Assembly (NCBI GenBank): GCA_026182355.1
Contig: JAPFBL010000166.1
Location: forward strand, 186,001-250,000
Source: Hermatobates lingyangjiaoensis
Lineage: Eukaryota > Arthropoda > Insecta > Hemiptera > Hermatobatidae
Reading direction: 5' to 3'
Length of the DNA: 64,000 bases
The notes beneath the pieces were generated by a model, which was not told where the DNA came from, made no database searches, and saw only the letters and a program-made list of their open reading frames with translations. Positions 13,279 through 25,195 of the stretch are shown one piece after another. Position numbers and translations under genes: made by a program. Every line of letters begins with the position of its first letter. Position 1 is the stretch's first letter.

Positions 13279-14929
13279 TTTTTTTTTTTAACATTTTATA
13301 AATTTACATTTTATTTTTTCCCATTTCCATACACATATTTTACTTAATATATTTTAATTGTATATTATACTTGTATTGTGTTTCTGTATTTACAATTAAA
13401 TCAGCCAAGTGAATAAATTAAAGGAATGAGATTCTCAATGCCAAGTTTTGGTATCTTTTGTTCCAACTGTTGATTCACTCTTAATAAAATAACAGACAAA
13501 CTGAGTTTTCTTATTAAAATTAATAATTTATAATTATATGATACAGATTATGATACTATTTTTTTAGTTAAATTATTATGAGAAAGTAATGTTTGAAAAG
13601 AAAAAATAATTAAATTATTTCCGTTAAGTTATTTATTACTAAATTCATATAAAACAATAACATGATATTACTAATACCATATATCATACTTACACGCAAT
13701 ATTTACTTCAAGATAGCTGTGTATATGATCCGCAGGATAAAATCTTTTTTGTAAGTTTTAGAGGAAAGCTCTTAACAAGATAAAGTGTTCTCTTTTATCG
13801 CTAGATAGCAGGCAGGTCGTAATTGCAGCAGACAGATAGTGCCTTAAAGTAATATAACGCTTTTGTGAAGAAAATTAATTACCATTAAAAGCAGTAAAAG
13901 AATTCTTTTAAAAACAAGCCAACACTTGAAAGTGCTTAAGAAGTTTTTTTGGTTCTTTTACTACCCTTATTATTCTACTAATTCCTTTAGTACTTGATTA
14001 GAGTCACGTGATTATTGACGCATTTTTGTCATAGTATATAACCTATTAATTATAACATATAACGTAAAAGTAAGATTGTTACATAATTTGCCAATTATAG
14101 TAGTATTTTGTCAGTAGACAAGCATATATAATAATAATAATTTCTAAAATATTTTTAAAAACAAGTATTTTTTAAAAATAAACGAGTAATTTTTTAATCT
14201 GGGGGTAGTAATACATTTTTTATTATTTGTAACAGTTTTATGACAAAATTTGAATTGTATAACAAAAATAAATGAGACGAAAAGTTGTTTCTTTAGAAAT
14301 AGAAATTCAATTTTAGATCATCTAAAGATAATTAATAATCAAAAACAAAAATTGATGGAACTGAAAAGTTGTCTATAAAACTTTTGCATTGAGTGTCTTG
14401 ACTTCATATTTGGAATAGAAAATATGGACATGATGTTATTACTTAACAGTGGGTTCCAATTAACACCAATCTTGGCACAGCGATTATTAATATTCTTTAA
14501 GGCTGAAATAAATGATAGGGATCTTGAATATTTAGTTTTGTTAACAATTTACCTTTTATTTGTATTTCAATCCAGAATTGTAAAATGGAATATTGCTGAG
14601 AAACGAATTTCAAGCCAAAACTGAGAGTATGAATATAAATAGAAATAAATATCCGAAACTAAGCGATATTGCAAAACCATAACTGATTTTAACATCCTGG
14701 CTATTTTAATTTCGACTGGTGGGTATACTGCATAACATTTTCACCGAAGACATTTACATGTAGTTATATTAGGTACATGAAAAACATGTGATAGAATAGA
14801 ACATTTATATATACATATAAAGTTTTGCCTTATTTCAACATTATAAAGAAGAAAAGGAAATTTTGAAAAGAAGCAATTGTCTTGTATCATTTTTTCCCTT
14901 GCGTTTATAATATTCTGCTGACCAAGTAT

Positions 14930-15830
14930 ATTGAGTATATTATACTTTTTAATATCCATATGAATAAAAGAAATGTTTTGTCTGTACATTCCTTAGAACT
15001 GACTCATTTCAAGTTATCTTTTCGTTTCATACACTAGAAAAACGGAATCCACCCTTAGAATTTTGTCACAAGTAAACTCAGCTACCATAAGACATACCAA
15101 GCTAAAACTTTGACAGTAGATTTGTGTATGTCCAACTTAAAATATTGGCTCTAAAATTATTGCAAATTCAACATAAAAACAAAGTCATGAACTTTTAAGC
15201 ACATACTTTTGTCACAAGTAAACTCAGCCCACCATAAGACAGCAAGCTTAAACTTTGAAAGCAGGTTTGTTTATGCCTAACTTATAATATAAGCTCTGAA
15301 TACATTGAAAATTTAACGTAGAAGCGAAGTTATGGACTCTTAAGCTGTCTTTAGCTAATTTCACAGATATGTCATTTTGTAAGCATACAGGTATAGCAAG
15401 TAGGTATTGTTAGTTGATTTCAATTTCATTTGCATTTAAGCTCCCAGCAAGAGATAATTGACAAGGTGTTTCCCGAAGTTCAAGATCTGCCATCTTTTCA
15501 GAATAACTGGCTTTGTGAACGAGTAATGTTGACCCCTACAAATGAGAGCCAGGAAAAATTAATAAACAAGTTCTTGACTAAACCAAGCTGAGGAAAGAAC
15601 TTAAAAGTCAGTAGAAAACAGAGTGATTAGTGATGAAGAAGCAGTTCATTATCCAATTGACTTTCTTGACTCCGTGACTGCTCCTAGACTGCCTGCTCAT
15701 GACTTAAAACTTAAAGTAGTGGCACCAATCATGCTTCTATGAAACCTGAGCCCCAAATTTTTGTGCCCCAAAAATGTGCAACGTCAATAGATTTGCTGAA
15801 CCCTTTGAATGAGATAAATAAATATATTTT
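14930..15830 (+). mobile_element. Helitron remnant: tandem repeats and helicase C-terminus
   Basis: From 15480 frames give NNWLCERVMLTPTNESQEKL, then VHYPIDFLDSVTAPRLPAHD and LKLKVVAPIMLL. This is the Pif1-like helicase C-terminal region of Helitrons (WLCERAILAPTN, YPTEFLNSL, LKVGAPIMLLRN). Stops and frameshifts interrupt it. Upstream (15000-15370) are units of about 146 bp starting GTCACAAGTAAACTCAGC. The same order recurs inverted at 40140-41410. Confidence 0.75.
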
Positions 15831-16856
15831 TGTTTTCAAAATATAATTGTGTATTTTATTAGAAATCTTAATGAGCCATTCTTACAATCTCTGAGTTGTA
15901 AAAACATAAATGACAAAAAGAGGGTATTTTCAGATGTAAAACAGTTTTGTTATAGTAATTCCCAGCAACAAGAACAGTAGGAAGGAGTCTCATAGTTGCC
16001 ATGCTATGATTAGAATTTTTCAATGCTGTACTGAAAATTAGGTACTGATGCTGGTTCAAAATCCATTTTATAAATTCACATTACAAATGTGTCCCTCAGA
16101 CATCATTCACCAAACCAATTTCTTTCTTTTTCTTATTTGATTTTATGTGACGAAATTAATATATGAGGGAGAAAAACACAAATAAATCATTGAAATTCTT
16201 GACACTCTTAAAAGAAAAATTAATAGAATATTCAATCTTTTAGAAAACCTTGAATGAAAAAGGGTTTATTTAGAATAAGCGTTTCCAATATGGACGACAT
16301 AGATCTTCAGCTGTCCTTGAGTAGAAAATAGCAATTTGGTGATTTATAATATGCAGTATTTAATTTTTGTACATATATATACTATATTTTTTTGACAAAT
16401 CAAGAACAATGTAGTAATTAATTTTTTATTATATCCAAATATGCTATTTATCCTTTGTATATTTACATAAATATTTTATTTTATTTATGAAATTAATTTT
16501 AAGTAAAATATTAATAAAGAAAATGCTTTCTTGTTGCACTAAAAATATTTGTGTTTCTGGAATTAATGTTATAAATATATTAAATTGCTTCTTTATTTTT
16601 TTATTCACTTATAAACAAATGTTTTATTTTTTGGAAGTTTATTTATGTATAGTTAAGGGTTTAACTCATAGGATGTCCGCAGATGATTAAATATCTGTAA
16701 GAGAGCCAGTACCAAAGAAAGGTTGAGAATCTCTGATCTGGGGGATGTACAATACCATGTGGATCAATACCAATAGGAATAAACTAATGATCAACTATGA
16801 CTGACTTACTGAAACCAAGTTATGAACCATTGTGCTAACAATGTACGAGTAAGTAA

Positions 16857-16922
16857 TTTATTTAATTCTTTTTGAAAGGAAGCAAATAAGTTTACTCATA
16901 GGTAAAAAATAATTACTTTATT
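16857..16922 (-). terminator. Candidate polyadenylation signals of the cuticle gene
   Basis: Two AATAAA hexamers occur on the minus strand, 147 and 207 bases past the stop codon of the cuticle gene. Position and orientation fit 3' end formation. In such AT-rich DNA the hexamer is common by chance, so only transcript ends would confirm the site. Confidence 0.45.
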
Positions 16923-17068
16923 TGATGACAAATGATACGATGAATGATGAAATATTTCCTTTAAAACAATTTATGGAATTCAGTTTGTTTGTTTTTTTGT
17001 AATGGACTAAAGGTACATTAAAAGTTTTTTTTTTAATATTTTTGAATGAACCTGAGAGTTTTTGAGAT

Positions 17069-17705
17069 TTAATACCCAGAGACGTGTTTTCTCTGATTGG
17101 GCAAGAGTTGAGAATCATGGACTGCTGACACTGGTAAAACCATTTTAAAGAAAGGCTCTGGCAGTGTTTCTGGGAAAGACTGAAAGTTGGTTGTATAGGA
17201 TGTTTGTGCAGGTGAGATTTGAGTATCATGAACTGCAGAAGCTTCAAAGGCACTTCGCAAAAATGGATTAGTCAGGGGAGGATCAAATGATCTCAAATTA
17301 GGAACTTTTTGATGACTCTTTAGATCACTACCAGCAACAGAACTAACAAATGATGACTTACTTAAAGGAACATTATCAGTTTTCATTTCTTTTGGATTGA
17401 GCGAATGTTGAAAGTGATAGTAAAAACTTTTCTTTGGAGTCATCTTTGCATCTTGACTGCTTTCAAGACCCCTTGTTTCAGGCATTGCAGGTTGATGCAT
17501 ATTCTTAGCTTGTCGACTTGAGCTCTGGAATTCTGGATTATCCAATGAAATACTATCCCTCTCGTCATCGACTTGACCTTTCAAATAGGTTTGATGAATA
17601 TAAGGATTATAATTATAGGAAGGTGTTACAATGTCTGCTTCATTGTAGTCCGTGGGAGAACCTCCTCCTAGAGGATTTTCTACATATGGATACCTGTCTG
17701 CAAAC
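17069..17705 (-). CDS. Cuticle protein gene, terminal exon (long low-complexity tail)
   Basis: The acceptor is TTATTTTTCAG. The first G completes the lysine codon of the previous exon, giving NPNK-FADRYPYVENPLGGG. The exon encodes 211 residues and ends VSGY followed by TAA at 17071-17069. The tail is rich in S, P, Q, N and Y and has no second recognised domain. It holds an imperfect internal repeat of about 21 residues near the end (SAVHDTQISPAQ, then SAVHDSQLLPNQ). With the other exons the product is 391 residues plus exon 1, long for a cuticle protein with one chitin-binding domain. AATAAA signals on this strand at 16922-16917 and 16862-16857 are plausible polyadenylation sites. Confidence 0.88.
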
Positions 17706-18894
17706 CTGAAAAATAAAGTGTATTTTAAATTTTTAAAAAATATGTTTCAAAATACATAGTATCTAAATTAATATCGTCCTGAGTGTCACTGATTTTGTTA
17801 ATTTTATAACAGGGTTATTATACTCGTATTACTCTAGAATTTATTATATTACTTAATTAATTATTATTATTAATGTATTAATTAACTAATAAAGTTAATT
17901 TTTAATACTAAATGATATTATTTTTTTTTATTATTTAATATATTATACGGTAGATAATACATATCAAATATTGATCCGCTATCTGATAATTTATGGTATT
18001 TTCTGCACTTCTTAATTGCATCATTACGGGTTATTAGCAAAATAGGTAAATTCAAAGCAGAAGTCCTGCATAGAAATAGTTTTCCGTAGAAACAGGTAGG
18101 CTAGACTACCAGATTTCTGAGTTCAGTCTGCTATGTTTTCGTTTTGCCGGCACCACCACACATATGGACCACCTGATTCCCAAGTGCCAGTCTTCAATAA
18201 TCTCACTGTGTTGGGACTCTAGAAACTCTACACATGTGGGCTAGACCACTTTATTGCAATTGCCTGTGTACTATGGTCTTGCCGTGTTACTGTAGGATTG
18301 ATCGTTCGTCGGTGGTGGCCTACACGTATAAAGGCTAATGGCCAGAAGTAAACGGTTCCCTAAACAATTAACCATCCTCTGATTGATGGTGGGAGGGCCT
18401 CTTGTATCACCCGAATGAATACTAAAAGCAGTAGGTACCGCGGGAATGGGATGGCCACAGACAGTTTGATACCTGAGACTGTCGTGTGGGGGGGGATGTG
18501 GTGACTGGTCAGCCCAAGGTTGAGTAGACCAGAATCTATGGTTCACTGAAATTTACTAACGCTTTATGAAAAGCAATATCTTGACCCGAGTTGTCAACAA
18601 CATGCAGTGAGCTAAAACTCCTGTCTCTACCAAGAGATCTACGGATATACCAGCTCTAATGGGGACTAAACTGAAATACTGGTGTTCATAATCGCATGAG
18701 CCTTGAATTACTTAGCAACGAGTTTTATCAATTTAACGGGAGCACTCAAACTAAATAAGTCAAGGGCAGTCTTTAAAATGAATGACTGAGTAAGAATCCG
18801 ATCATCTACCTTTCCAAAGTGTTGATATGTGTTGTTTCAAATAATCAAACTGACTGCAACAACAACAACAACAAATGAAATGATGTACAATTAC
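17706..18894 (-). other. Cuticle gene intron between exons B and C (1.2 kb)
   Basis: The intron runs from a GTAATT donor to a TTTTTCAG acceptor in gene orientation. It is AT-rich near exon C. From about 18060 to 18874 it holds a block of clearly higher GC ending in a (CAA)n run, which looks like an insertion; that block is listed separately. Confidence 0.8.
18060..18874 (+). mobile_element. GC-elevated inserted repeat ending in (CAA)n, class unknown
   Basis: Composition changes sharply from the AT-rich flanks. The block ends on the plus strand with CAACAACAACAACAACAA at about 18857-18874. Simple-repeat 3' ends of this type are typical of some non-LTR retrotransposons and their non-autonomous relatives, so a 3' end or derivative of such an element is likely. 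No reverse transcriptase residues could be read in any frame. The insert ends about 20 bases from the exon B splice donor. Confidence 0.4.
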
Positions 18895-19064
18895 TTGTTT
18901 GGATTTGCAGCATGGGTAGTGGACATTAAGATCTCGTTGAACAGTTTGAAGTGCTTATCTCTGGCAGCTTGTACTTCCGGAGTGTAGCTTGGCCCTGAAT
19001 AAGACTGCACAGGAATGCTGTTTCCCTGAGCGTGGTAACCAGTGCCATCATCCCAGTAGTGCAT
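18895..19064 (-). CDS. Cuticle protein gene, exon completing the chitin-binding domain
   Basis: The acceptor is CTGTTACAG and the first codons read MHYWDDGTGYHAQGN. Joined to the previous exon this gives LGVVK-MHYWDDGTGYHAQGNSIP, which is the C-terminal half of the Rebers-Riddiford consensus (G..Y.Y.D..G....V.Y..D..GYH...). The domain therefore spans residues ~85-141 of the joined product and is interrupted by the 9.6 kb intron. After the domain come residues SYTPEVQAARDKHFKLFNE and NPN. The exon is 170 nt and ends in phase 2 (AA|GTAATT); the split lysine codon is completed by the first G of the next exon. The M at the exon start is an internal residue, not a start codon, because the upstream exon joins in frame. 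Confidence 0.9.
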
Positions 19065-22000
19065 CTGTAACAGTCAGCATTATCTATAACGTCCTCATCA
19101 TTACAATAAACCAGCCATTAAAATAAGCAGCTATTTAACAACAAATAATCATTACATGTTATTACACAGCCTAAGTTTGTGAAATATAAAAATAAGCATC
19201 ATTAAATTAATTAATACGCATGAAACATTAAAATTATATGTTTAAGATTTTTTTAAAGAAGTTTAATCTTTTATTAATAGTAATATTATTTTCAAATAAA
19301 TAAGATTAATTAATATTTGATTTACATCATTTTTTAACGGACTTACAAAAAGACCAGGGATTGTTTTTCTTCAACTGGATTCTTACATTCCACAAAAAAA
19401 ACTTGATATCTCCTAGTGAGATGAAATAATACAGTTTTTCATTATTTACTTTTATATTACTGATATAACTATACATGCGACAATATCTTCTTGGGATAAG
19501 AATCTAACCATCATACCAAAACCAAATAATTTAATCAAACACATCATCAATATTTCAATAGACAATGAAGACAGCAAATTCAATCAAATCAAGATATACA
19601 GGATGGAACTGAAGTATTGTGGACAAATATGCATAGGGCAGGCTTTAATACATTTAAGATAAAGTTATAAAGAATAAATTCATGCTTTTAAAGGCAACAA
19701 AACTAATTTTAATTTGGCTAATCATTGAATAAGACGAGGACATGAACCTGACATATAAAGAATCCGGTGGACTTAGTGGATTAAAAAGATGAAGGTCAAA
19801 GAATAAAAATTACAGCGACTTTAGGAGTATTTAAAAATGAAATTATATACAAGATTATCATAAACTAACAAACTAATCACCTAACAGATGACTAACTAAA
19901 CTAATCTAAACTACCTAACTAAATCACTAACTGAAACTATAACTTTACGAGAAAACGGCGAAGTAGACAAGACATGAAATATGACGACAGAGATAATGAC
20001 ACATTAACTTCTTGAAGGCGCATTCATAGCATTCACGTAGAATATGTTAAAAGATTTCCGTTGCTTCCAAAGAGAGTCTCCATTCTTTGTATGATATTAA
20101 TTTCAGCTTGCTTAAGTGTTATTACGAGAAGAATTCCTACTTTTAGTGATAATAAAAGTGCTATTATTCATTAATTCCTTTTTTGCAAATGCTAGGGTTT
20201 TATAATTAATCTTTGACTACTTAGTATACTAGACAGAATCCTCTTTCTTGAAATAAGGAACATTTGAGATCACTTCATCGGCCCCGTAAAATATTCTATG
20301 AAGACAATTGTATCTGGCAACATACTAGCCGAACTATAAATATTTCTCGGTATTAAAAATTTGAAAATGTAGTCGTTCAATCAGGCATATTCTTTTTGCA
20401 CCAGTGTCAATAGACTGAAATTACCTATTTCTTGTTAAAATATCTAAGGAAAGGACGTATAATATGTTTCGAATGATAGAGGCAGAGAGAAGGTATTTGT
20501 TTCTGTTATCTCCAGGCATGCTTGTGTTTGTACTAGTTTAAGGCTAATTGAGATACCTTTTTCATTTTACAAAAAAATAACTATGATACCATTGGTTATA
20601 TTGTACCATAAGAGGAATTTTGTAGAGAGAAAGTTTGTATTTTCGTTAAGACACTATTTTCTACGAAGAATCATTCAGTTTTGTATCAGATCAGAAGATT
20701 TCTTTGTAACAGCCACTTCCAGATACGTTGTCCAATGTAACTGTTACATAGTTTTCCAGTTCTGTCTTTCATCTAAGGAGATTCCAAAGTTATTGTATAC
20801 CTCTGGAAGTTCTGCTTTAGTTGTTATGGTAAAGAAATTTTTAAAACAAGATTTCTTTCTTTTAGAAAAGTATGAAACGTTTAGCTGGATTTGTACCTTC
20901 TCCTGCAAACTGGGTTTCTTACGAGATATGACGGTTTTCCACATTAATAATATAAGTTATATTACCCTTCGGAGTCATAGGAATTTCTCGCATTTCTTAC
21001 TAATTTTAGATTAATATTTTTCACATTTTATTGTTGCATAGTTCGGCGTTTAGAGTAAAAAACGTCCATTTACGTCCATGAAATTTCAACAAAAAGGTAA
21101 TCAGTGAATGACGTTAAAAGGTTCTATTTTTGGGGTGCAATTTCATTAACCCCTGCCAAACTCTGTGACGTGTATAGTGTCCATAGACTTTCAGAAATCA
21201 TCATACCTGTTATCACCATAACAAATGGTTAAAATTTTCATTGTATATCAAAACTGATCAATCATCTTTATTTTATGAAAATTCTGAAGTTTTTTTAAGT
21301 TATCTTGTTTAAGTTCCAACCCTCTGGTTTTAGTAGTTTTGGAGGAAAACAAAAATTATATAACTATATTTTGCATTATTCAATATCGTTAAAAAATAAC
21401 AAGGCATCTATATACTCGTATACGGCATTTTTGTGGGTTGATCCATCAAACATCAAACGGTGTGGCTTGCAGCGTGCCCACAAACTTTTTGATACATATC
21501 CACCGCTCATTCACAAAGACATCATAGGGAAAGCGCCTTAGACACCTCAAAAGAAGTTCAGTTTTTCAAATTTCTGAATTGGTTTTTTTTTCCATGATCA
21601 CTAACTTTCTTATAATAAAGTAAATATGAATAAGTGATTAAATAGAATGATAATTGTGCAGTAGGCGGTTGAGTATGTTATGGAATAGGAAATCGAATAA
21701 AAAAATGAAAGGTTGATAAATATGTAACAACCTGAAGAAAATGCTCAGTTTATTAAAAAGACCGTTGAAGATGAAAGTAATTCTGAAAGAGTCAAGCGGA
21801 GAAGAGACACCAGAGCAAGATTGTATATTCTTCATTAATTCTTACTGAAAACCTCTGTGTTACTTACAATAATAATATTCCATGTATGTCTATCATTAGT
21901 CACAAAGATATGAGAGTAGAAGAAGTCAAATTATTGATTTAATGTAACCAATAAATTATTTGTGAATACTCCCCAAAAAAAGTCAATTTCGTGATGTTGA

Positions 22001-22610
22001 GGTATACATATTTTTTGAGGTCTCAAATACAGTTTTGTGATCTTTGAAGATATATGACGAACTGGAGTTTATAAAAACCTAATACTCTAGGAGTTAAATT
22101 GTTTCAGGAAGCTTAATCATATTTGCTTACATATGGTTCTTGGTGTGCTAAAGAATTATAAAACTGTTAGCTAATGTTGATTCACAGGATAAACACTTCA
22201 AAGTATTTCAAGCCAAAAGAGGTACAAATTTGAACCTTCTATTTTGTCATTCTATAAACTTTACCTTTTATGTACTGTTTTAATGTAAATGTATATGCAG
22301 AAATTTTAATGAATTTCAAATAATTGAAGAGAAAATATTACTCTAAGAAGAATGATTACTAAATTCTATCACTATATACTTTGGCAGTTTGTATTATATA
22401 GATGAATACATATATTTTTACTCTAATTGATCTTCACTAATGGAGATAGCCAATTTCAAATGAATCCATTAGGCAATGTTCTTAATTGATTTTGATGATA
22501 CGATTACTTAAAGTAATGTTCAGTGTAGGCCGCTACACATATTATTATAAGTAATAGTTATTATTCAAAGATCAGGGTAGCCCAGTTACTTACGTGCTTA
22601 TTTGGACTGG

Positions 22611-22935
22611 TAGGTTAGGTTAGGTTGCTGTGGTAGTCCCACAAAGGAATACACGTAGGCCGAGCATTGGCCCTTTGTGATATCACACAATGAAGATTGA
22701 TTCTACGGTGGGAGTCCTAAATTTTGCCTAACTCAATTGTATTTAGAGTAGGGATCTTTAACGAGTACCTGACATCGTACAGGCTCAGGACGGACGGTTT
22801 AATGTCCTCCGAGGGACGACGTGCTCAGATTTACTCACCTCTCGCATGAATAAATTGAGGGCCAGATGGGGATTGAACCCCGGTCCTATCAGTTCAGAGG
22901 CGAGTGCATTAACCACTGAGCTAGCCTGGCCTCTA
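22611..22935 (-). mobile_element. tRNA-derived SINE with intact head (best copy)
   Basis: On the minus strand it begins with a tRNA-like head: GCCAG...CTGGC closing pairs, A box TAGCTCAGTGGTTAATG and B box GGTTCAATCC, the internal RNA polymerase III promoter. A conserved body of about 200 bp follows (TGAGCACGTCGTCCCTC, GTACGATGTCAGGTACTC, AAAGGGCCAATGCTCGG), then a tail with CAACCTAACCTAACC. It is a SINE, not a tRNA gene, because the body recurs in four other places. Confidence 0.9.
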
Positions 22936-22973
22936 TCTGGACTGGTAAATTTGGAGTTTGATAACAACTCTTG

Positions 22974-23300
22974 CCCTCAATTCGCTCACATGGGAGGTGA
23001 AAAAAAATTGAGCACGTCGTCCCTCCGAGAGGTCGTTAAGCCTTTGGTCCCATGTTTACACGATATCAGGTACTCGTTAAAGATCCCTACTCTAAATATA
23101 CTTTAAATAGATGAAAATAGGATCTATACCTTTAAAATTAGGATCAAAATATCTTTAAATACCTTAAAATATGGATTAAAGGTCTCTACTATAAATAAAC
23201 TAAGCGCATTTTGGAATGCCTCTGAGGTATCAATACAACAAAGGGCCACTCTTTGGCCTATGTGGGTTCTCTCTTAGGATGGACACTGCAAAGTAATCTA
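22974..23300 (+). mobile_element. SINE copy lacking its tRNA head
   Basis: Starts at GCCCTCAATTCGCTCACATG, continues with GAGCACGTCGTCCCTCCGAG and GATATCAGGTACTCGTTAAA, and ends AAAGTAATCTAAACTA. A stretch around 23105-23195 repeats the AGGATC...TCTCTACT segment. It lies head-to-head with the previous copy, 40 bp apart. Confidence 0.8.
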
Positions 23301-24389
23301 AACTAATTATTATTCAAATTAGTCTTAATTTAATGTTCCAGTGATATTGTAAGTTTAAATTCTGCACCCTAACAGGAACAACCGTAGACAGTTGTACGAA
23401 ACGATCTGATAAACAATAAGTAGGAAGGTTACAAATAATAAACGTCGTTTCGGTTATTTTAATTTCAAATAATAAAAATCATTTTATGAGACAGGAATAT
23501 TGTTTTTAAGCCATGCTTTACTAATTAAACCCGTTTAATTGAGTGACAAGTTCAGCATGGAATATAAAGCAAAAAGCGCCCTTTGAATATGTAGAATCAG
23601 CTGAATAAACGACTTTAATTGCCTCTGGGTGTTACCCCAATCTCAAGGGCTTTCTTAATGCCAATGCATTTATTCCAACGCAATAAATTGGTTCCAGCTG
23701 AAATTTCCACCCTCGTTTTCTAAGTAAATGGATTATTTATTAAAGACAGAATTCTTTAACAAAAATTACGTTTTATTCTCTTAATTGGACTATTTTTTCA
23801 CTCAAGAATTTGAAGGTTTATAAAAAAAAACATTTTATTGAACTTAAAAAAAACAAGACTATTTTAGCAAAAGTTCCTTTTCAAATGCAAAGACATGAAA
23901 GGATGAAGCGATAATAATTGCAAGAGTTCATGGACACTATTTATACAAAAAAATCTACAGCTTGTATACTGAATACATTTAAAACAAAATGTGCTAATAG
24001 GTAAAGTAAAACACTGAAATAAAAAGATGACGACTAAGAGATAGAGGTATTTTCAGGTTTTTTAAATAGCACTTTTACTTGATGAGAAACTACAGTTCAA
24101 CTTTCAATTAAAGTTTTTTGCTTTGTTATTATTATTTATGTAACTTTGTAGTTCTTTTAAATATCGTCTTGAGAATCCCTTGTCTAATACAACGTAATTA
24201 AAGTGGGACAAGGTAGCATCATATTTTTCCATATAAATAATGAGAATCATGATATAATTCCAGTAGCTGTTTTCATGTAAGAAAGATCCATGTTTTAATG
24301 AGAGTAAATGTTTTGTCTACAAGACTTCACCGTTAAAAGATAAATTTTACTCATTTCTTTGAGAATTCCTTTGTTGACATAAACTTTCA

Positions 24390-24605
24390 TTGATCAGCAT
24401 TTACGTCTCTGGCTCTTTACGTCTTTTAAAATACCTCCTTGTTTTCCTTCCATCTCAATACCATACCATACGTCCTATATCATTTGTTCCAGTATGAGTT
24501 GAACTTTAACGAAAACTAGTTGTTATGCTTGAAAGATCTTAGTAACATTTCTGAATGTTTACTGTGGTTCTGAAGTGTCACGTGACAATGACAGTGTCAC
24601 TTGTT
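24390..24605 (+). mobile_element. Degraded family C 3' region
   Basis: The run CTTTTAAAATACCTCC, followed by a pyrimidine-rich stretch and a late TTGAAAGATCTTAGT block at 24530-24544, follows the order of the family C 3' untranslated region at 29660-29790. Similarity is patchy. Confidence 0.35.
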
Positions 24606-24815
24606 CATTCAAACTAGACAGTTATTGTTGAAATCCACAAACTATTTTTCTTTATAAAATAAATTCTAATGAAATATTTAGTTTTTCTGTTTCAAAATTT
24701 TATACTTTTACATATGAAAAAAGTTTAAAAAAAAAACAGAAACGTTGGAAATAAGAGTTTAATTTGAACCTGAAGAACTGACCGAGTCCTAATAAACTTT
24801 AATTTTGTTTCTATT
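24575..24815 (+). mobile_element. Family B PLE terminal-repeat copy
   Basis: Shares TTGTTGAAATCCACA, TTTTTCTTTATAAAATAA and TTTAGTTTTTCTGTTT with 63840-63960, then GAAACGTTGG and a GAACCTGAAGAACTGACCGA block with the other B copies. It includes the GAA-ACGT-T hammerhead part; the first box is degenerate. Confidence 0.7.
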
Positions 24816-24857
24816 CCACGGTTAGCACTTTTATTAATATATATATATATATATATA

Positions 24858-25052
24858 AAGATTTCACATAAACACGTGAAATAACAATCAATGATCAAAC
24901 CACAATAAGAAAATGGGAAAACAAGACGTCTAAGATCTTTCAACCGCAACAAGCGGTCTTCGTCAAGTTGGGTTATTGACTCTGACGAAGACCGCTTGTT
25001 ACGGTTGAAAGATCTTAGTCTTGTTTTCTCATTTTCTTATTGTGGTTTGATC
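24858..25052. mobile_element. Family C palindrome inside (TA)n
   Basis: Bases 24891-24965 and 24983-25054 are near-perfect reverse complements around a 17-bp loop. (TA)n arrays lie on both sides (24836-24857 and 25053-25072). The left side extends to a further conserved end (TTTCACATAAACACGTGAAA). Each arm carries the family C hammerhead region, one on each strand. It has no coding capacity, so it is a non-autonomous or decayed PLE terminal structure. Confidence 0.85.
24978..25020 (+). ncRNA. Minimal hammerhead ribozyme motif, family C (best copy)
   Basis: GACT (24978-24981), CTGACGA (24982-24988), a hairpin with GACCG and CGGTT (one G-U pair), GAA (25007-25009), the six-base palindrome AGATCT (25010-25015), T as cleavage base, then AGTC pairing exactly with the first GACT. 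Every element of the minimal PLE hammerhead is present. The same motif recurs at many places in the window. The window shows structure only; cleavage is inferred. Confidence 0.7.
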
Positions 25053-25084
25053 ATATATATATATATATATATGAAGAAAAGAAA

Positions 25085-25195
25085 TCAACGAGAAGATTAC
25101 TAAGAGTTACTAATTTTCAGTTTGTTTCATAGTTTCATCTGATTGGAGGAACTAGGGAGACCAAGCACACTGGAGAAGTGTACAGTTGATAAGAG
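25085..25195 (-). mobile_element. Family D PLE terminal-repeat copy
   Basis: On the minus strand it shows GGTCTCCCTAGTTCCTCC, a degenerate first box and GAAAATTAGTAAC, matching the other D copies in order. Confidence 0.5.

Noticed and set aside
18271..18546. 91-codon minus-strand frame in the GC-elevated insert
   Set aside because: Follows from the higher GC of an inserted repeat; no domain recognised.
20583..21014. 143-codon open frame on the plus strand (66 codons open on the minus)
   Set aside because: No recognisable domain, splice context or start; both strands are open, which suggests chance or an old unidentified repeat.
22613..22624. Interstitial telomere tract
   Set aside because: Only two TTAGG-like units, always at a SINE tail, so better explained as part of the SINE.
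22863..22935. Possible functional tRNA gene
   Set aside because: A and B boxes are good, but the sequence continues into a body repeated at four other sites. It is the head of a SINE.
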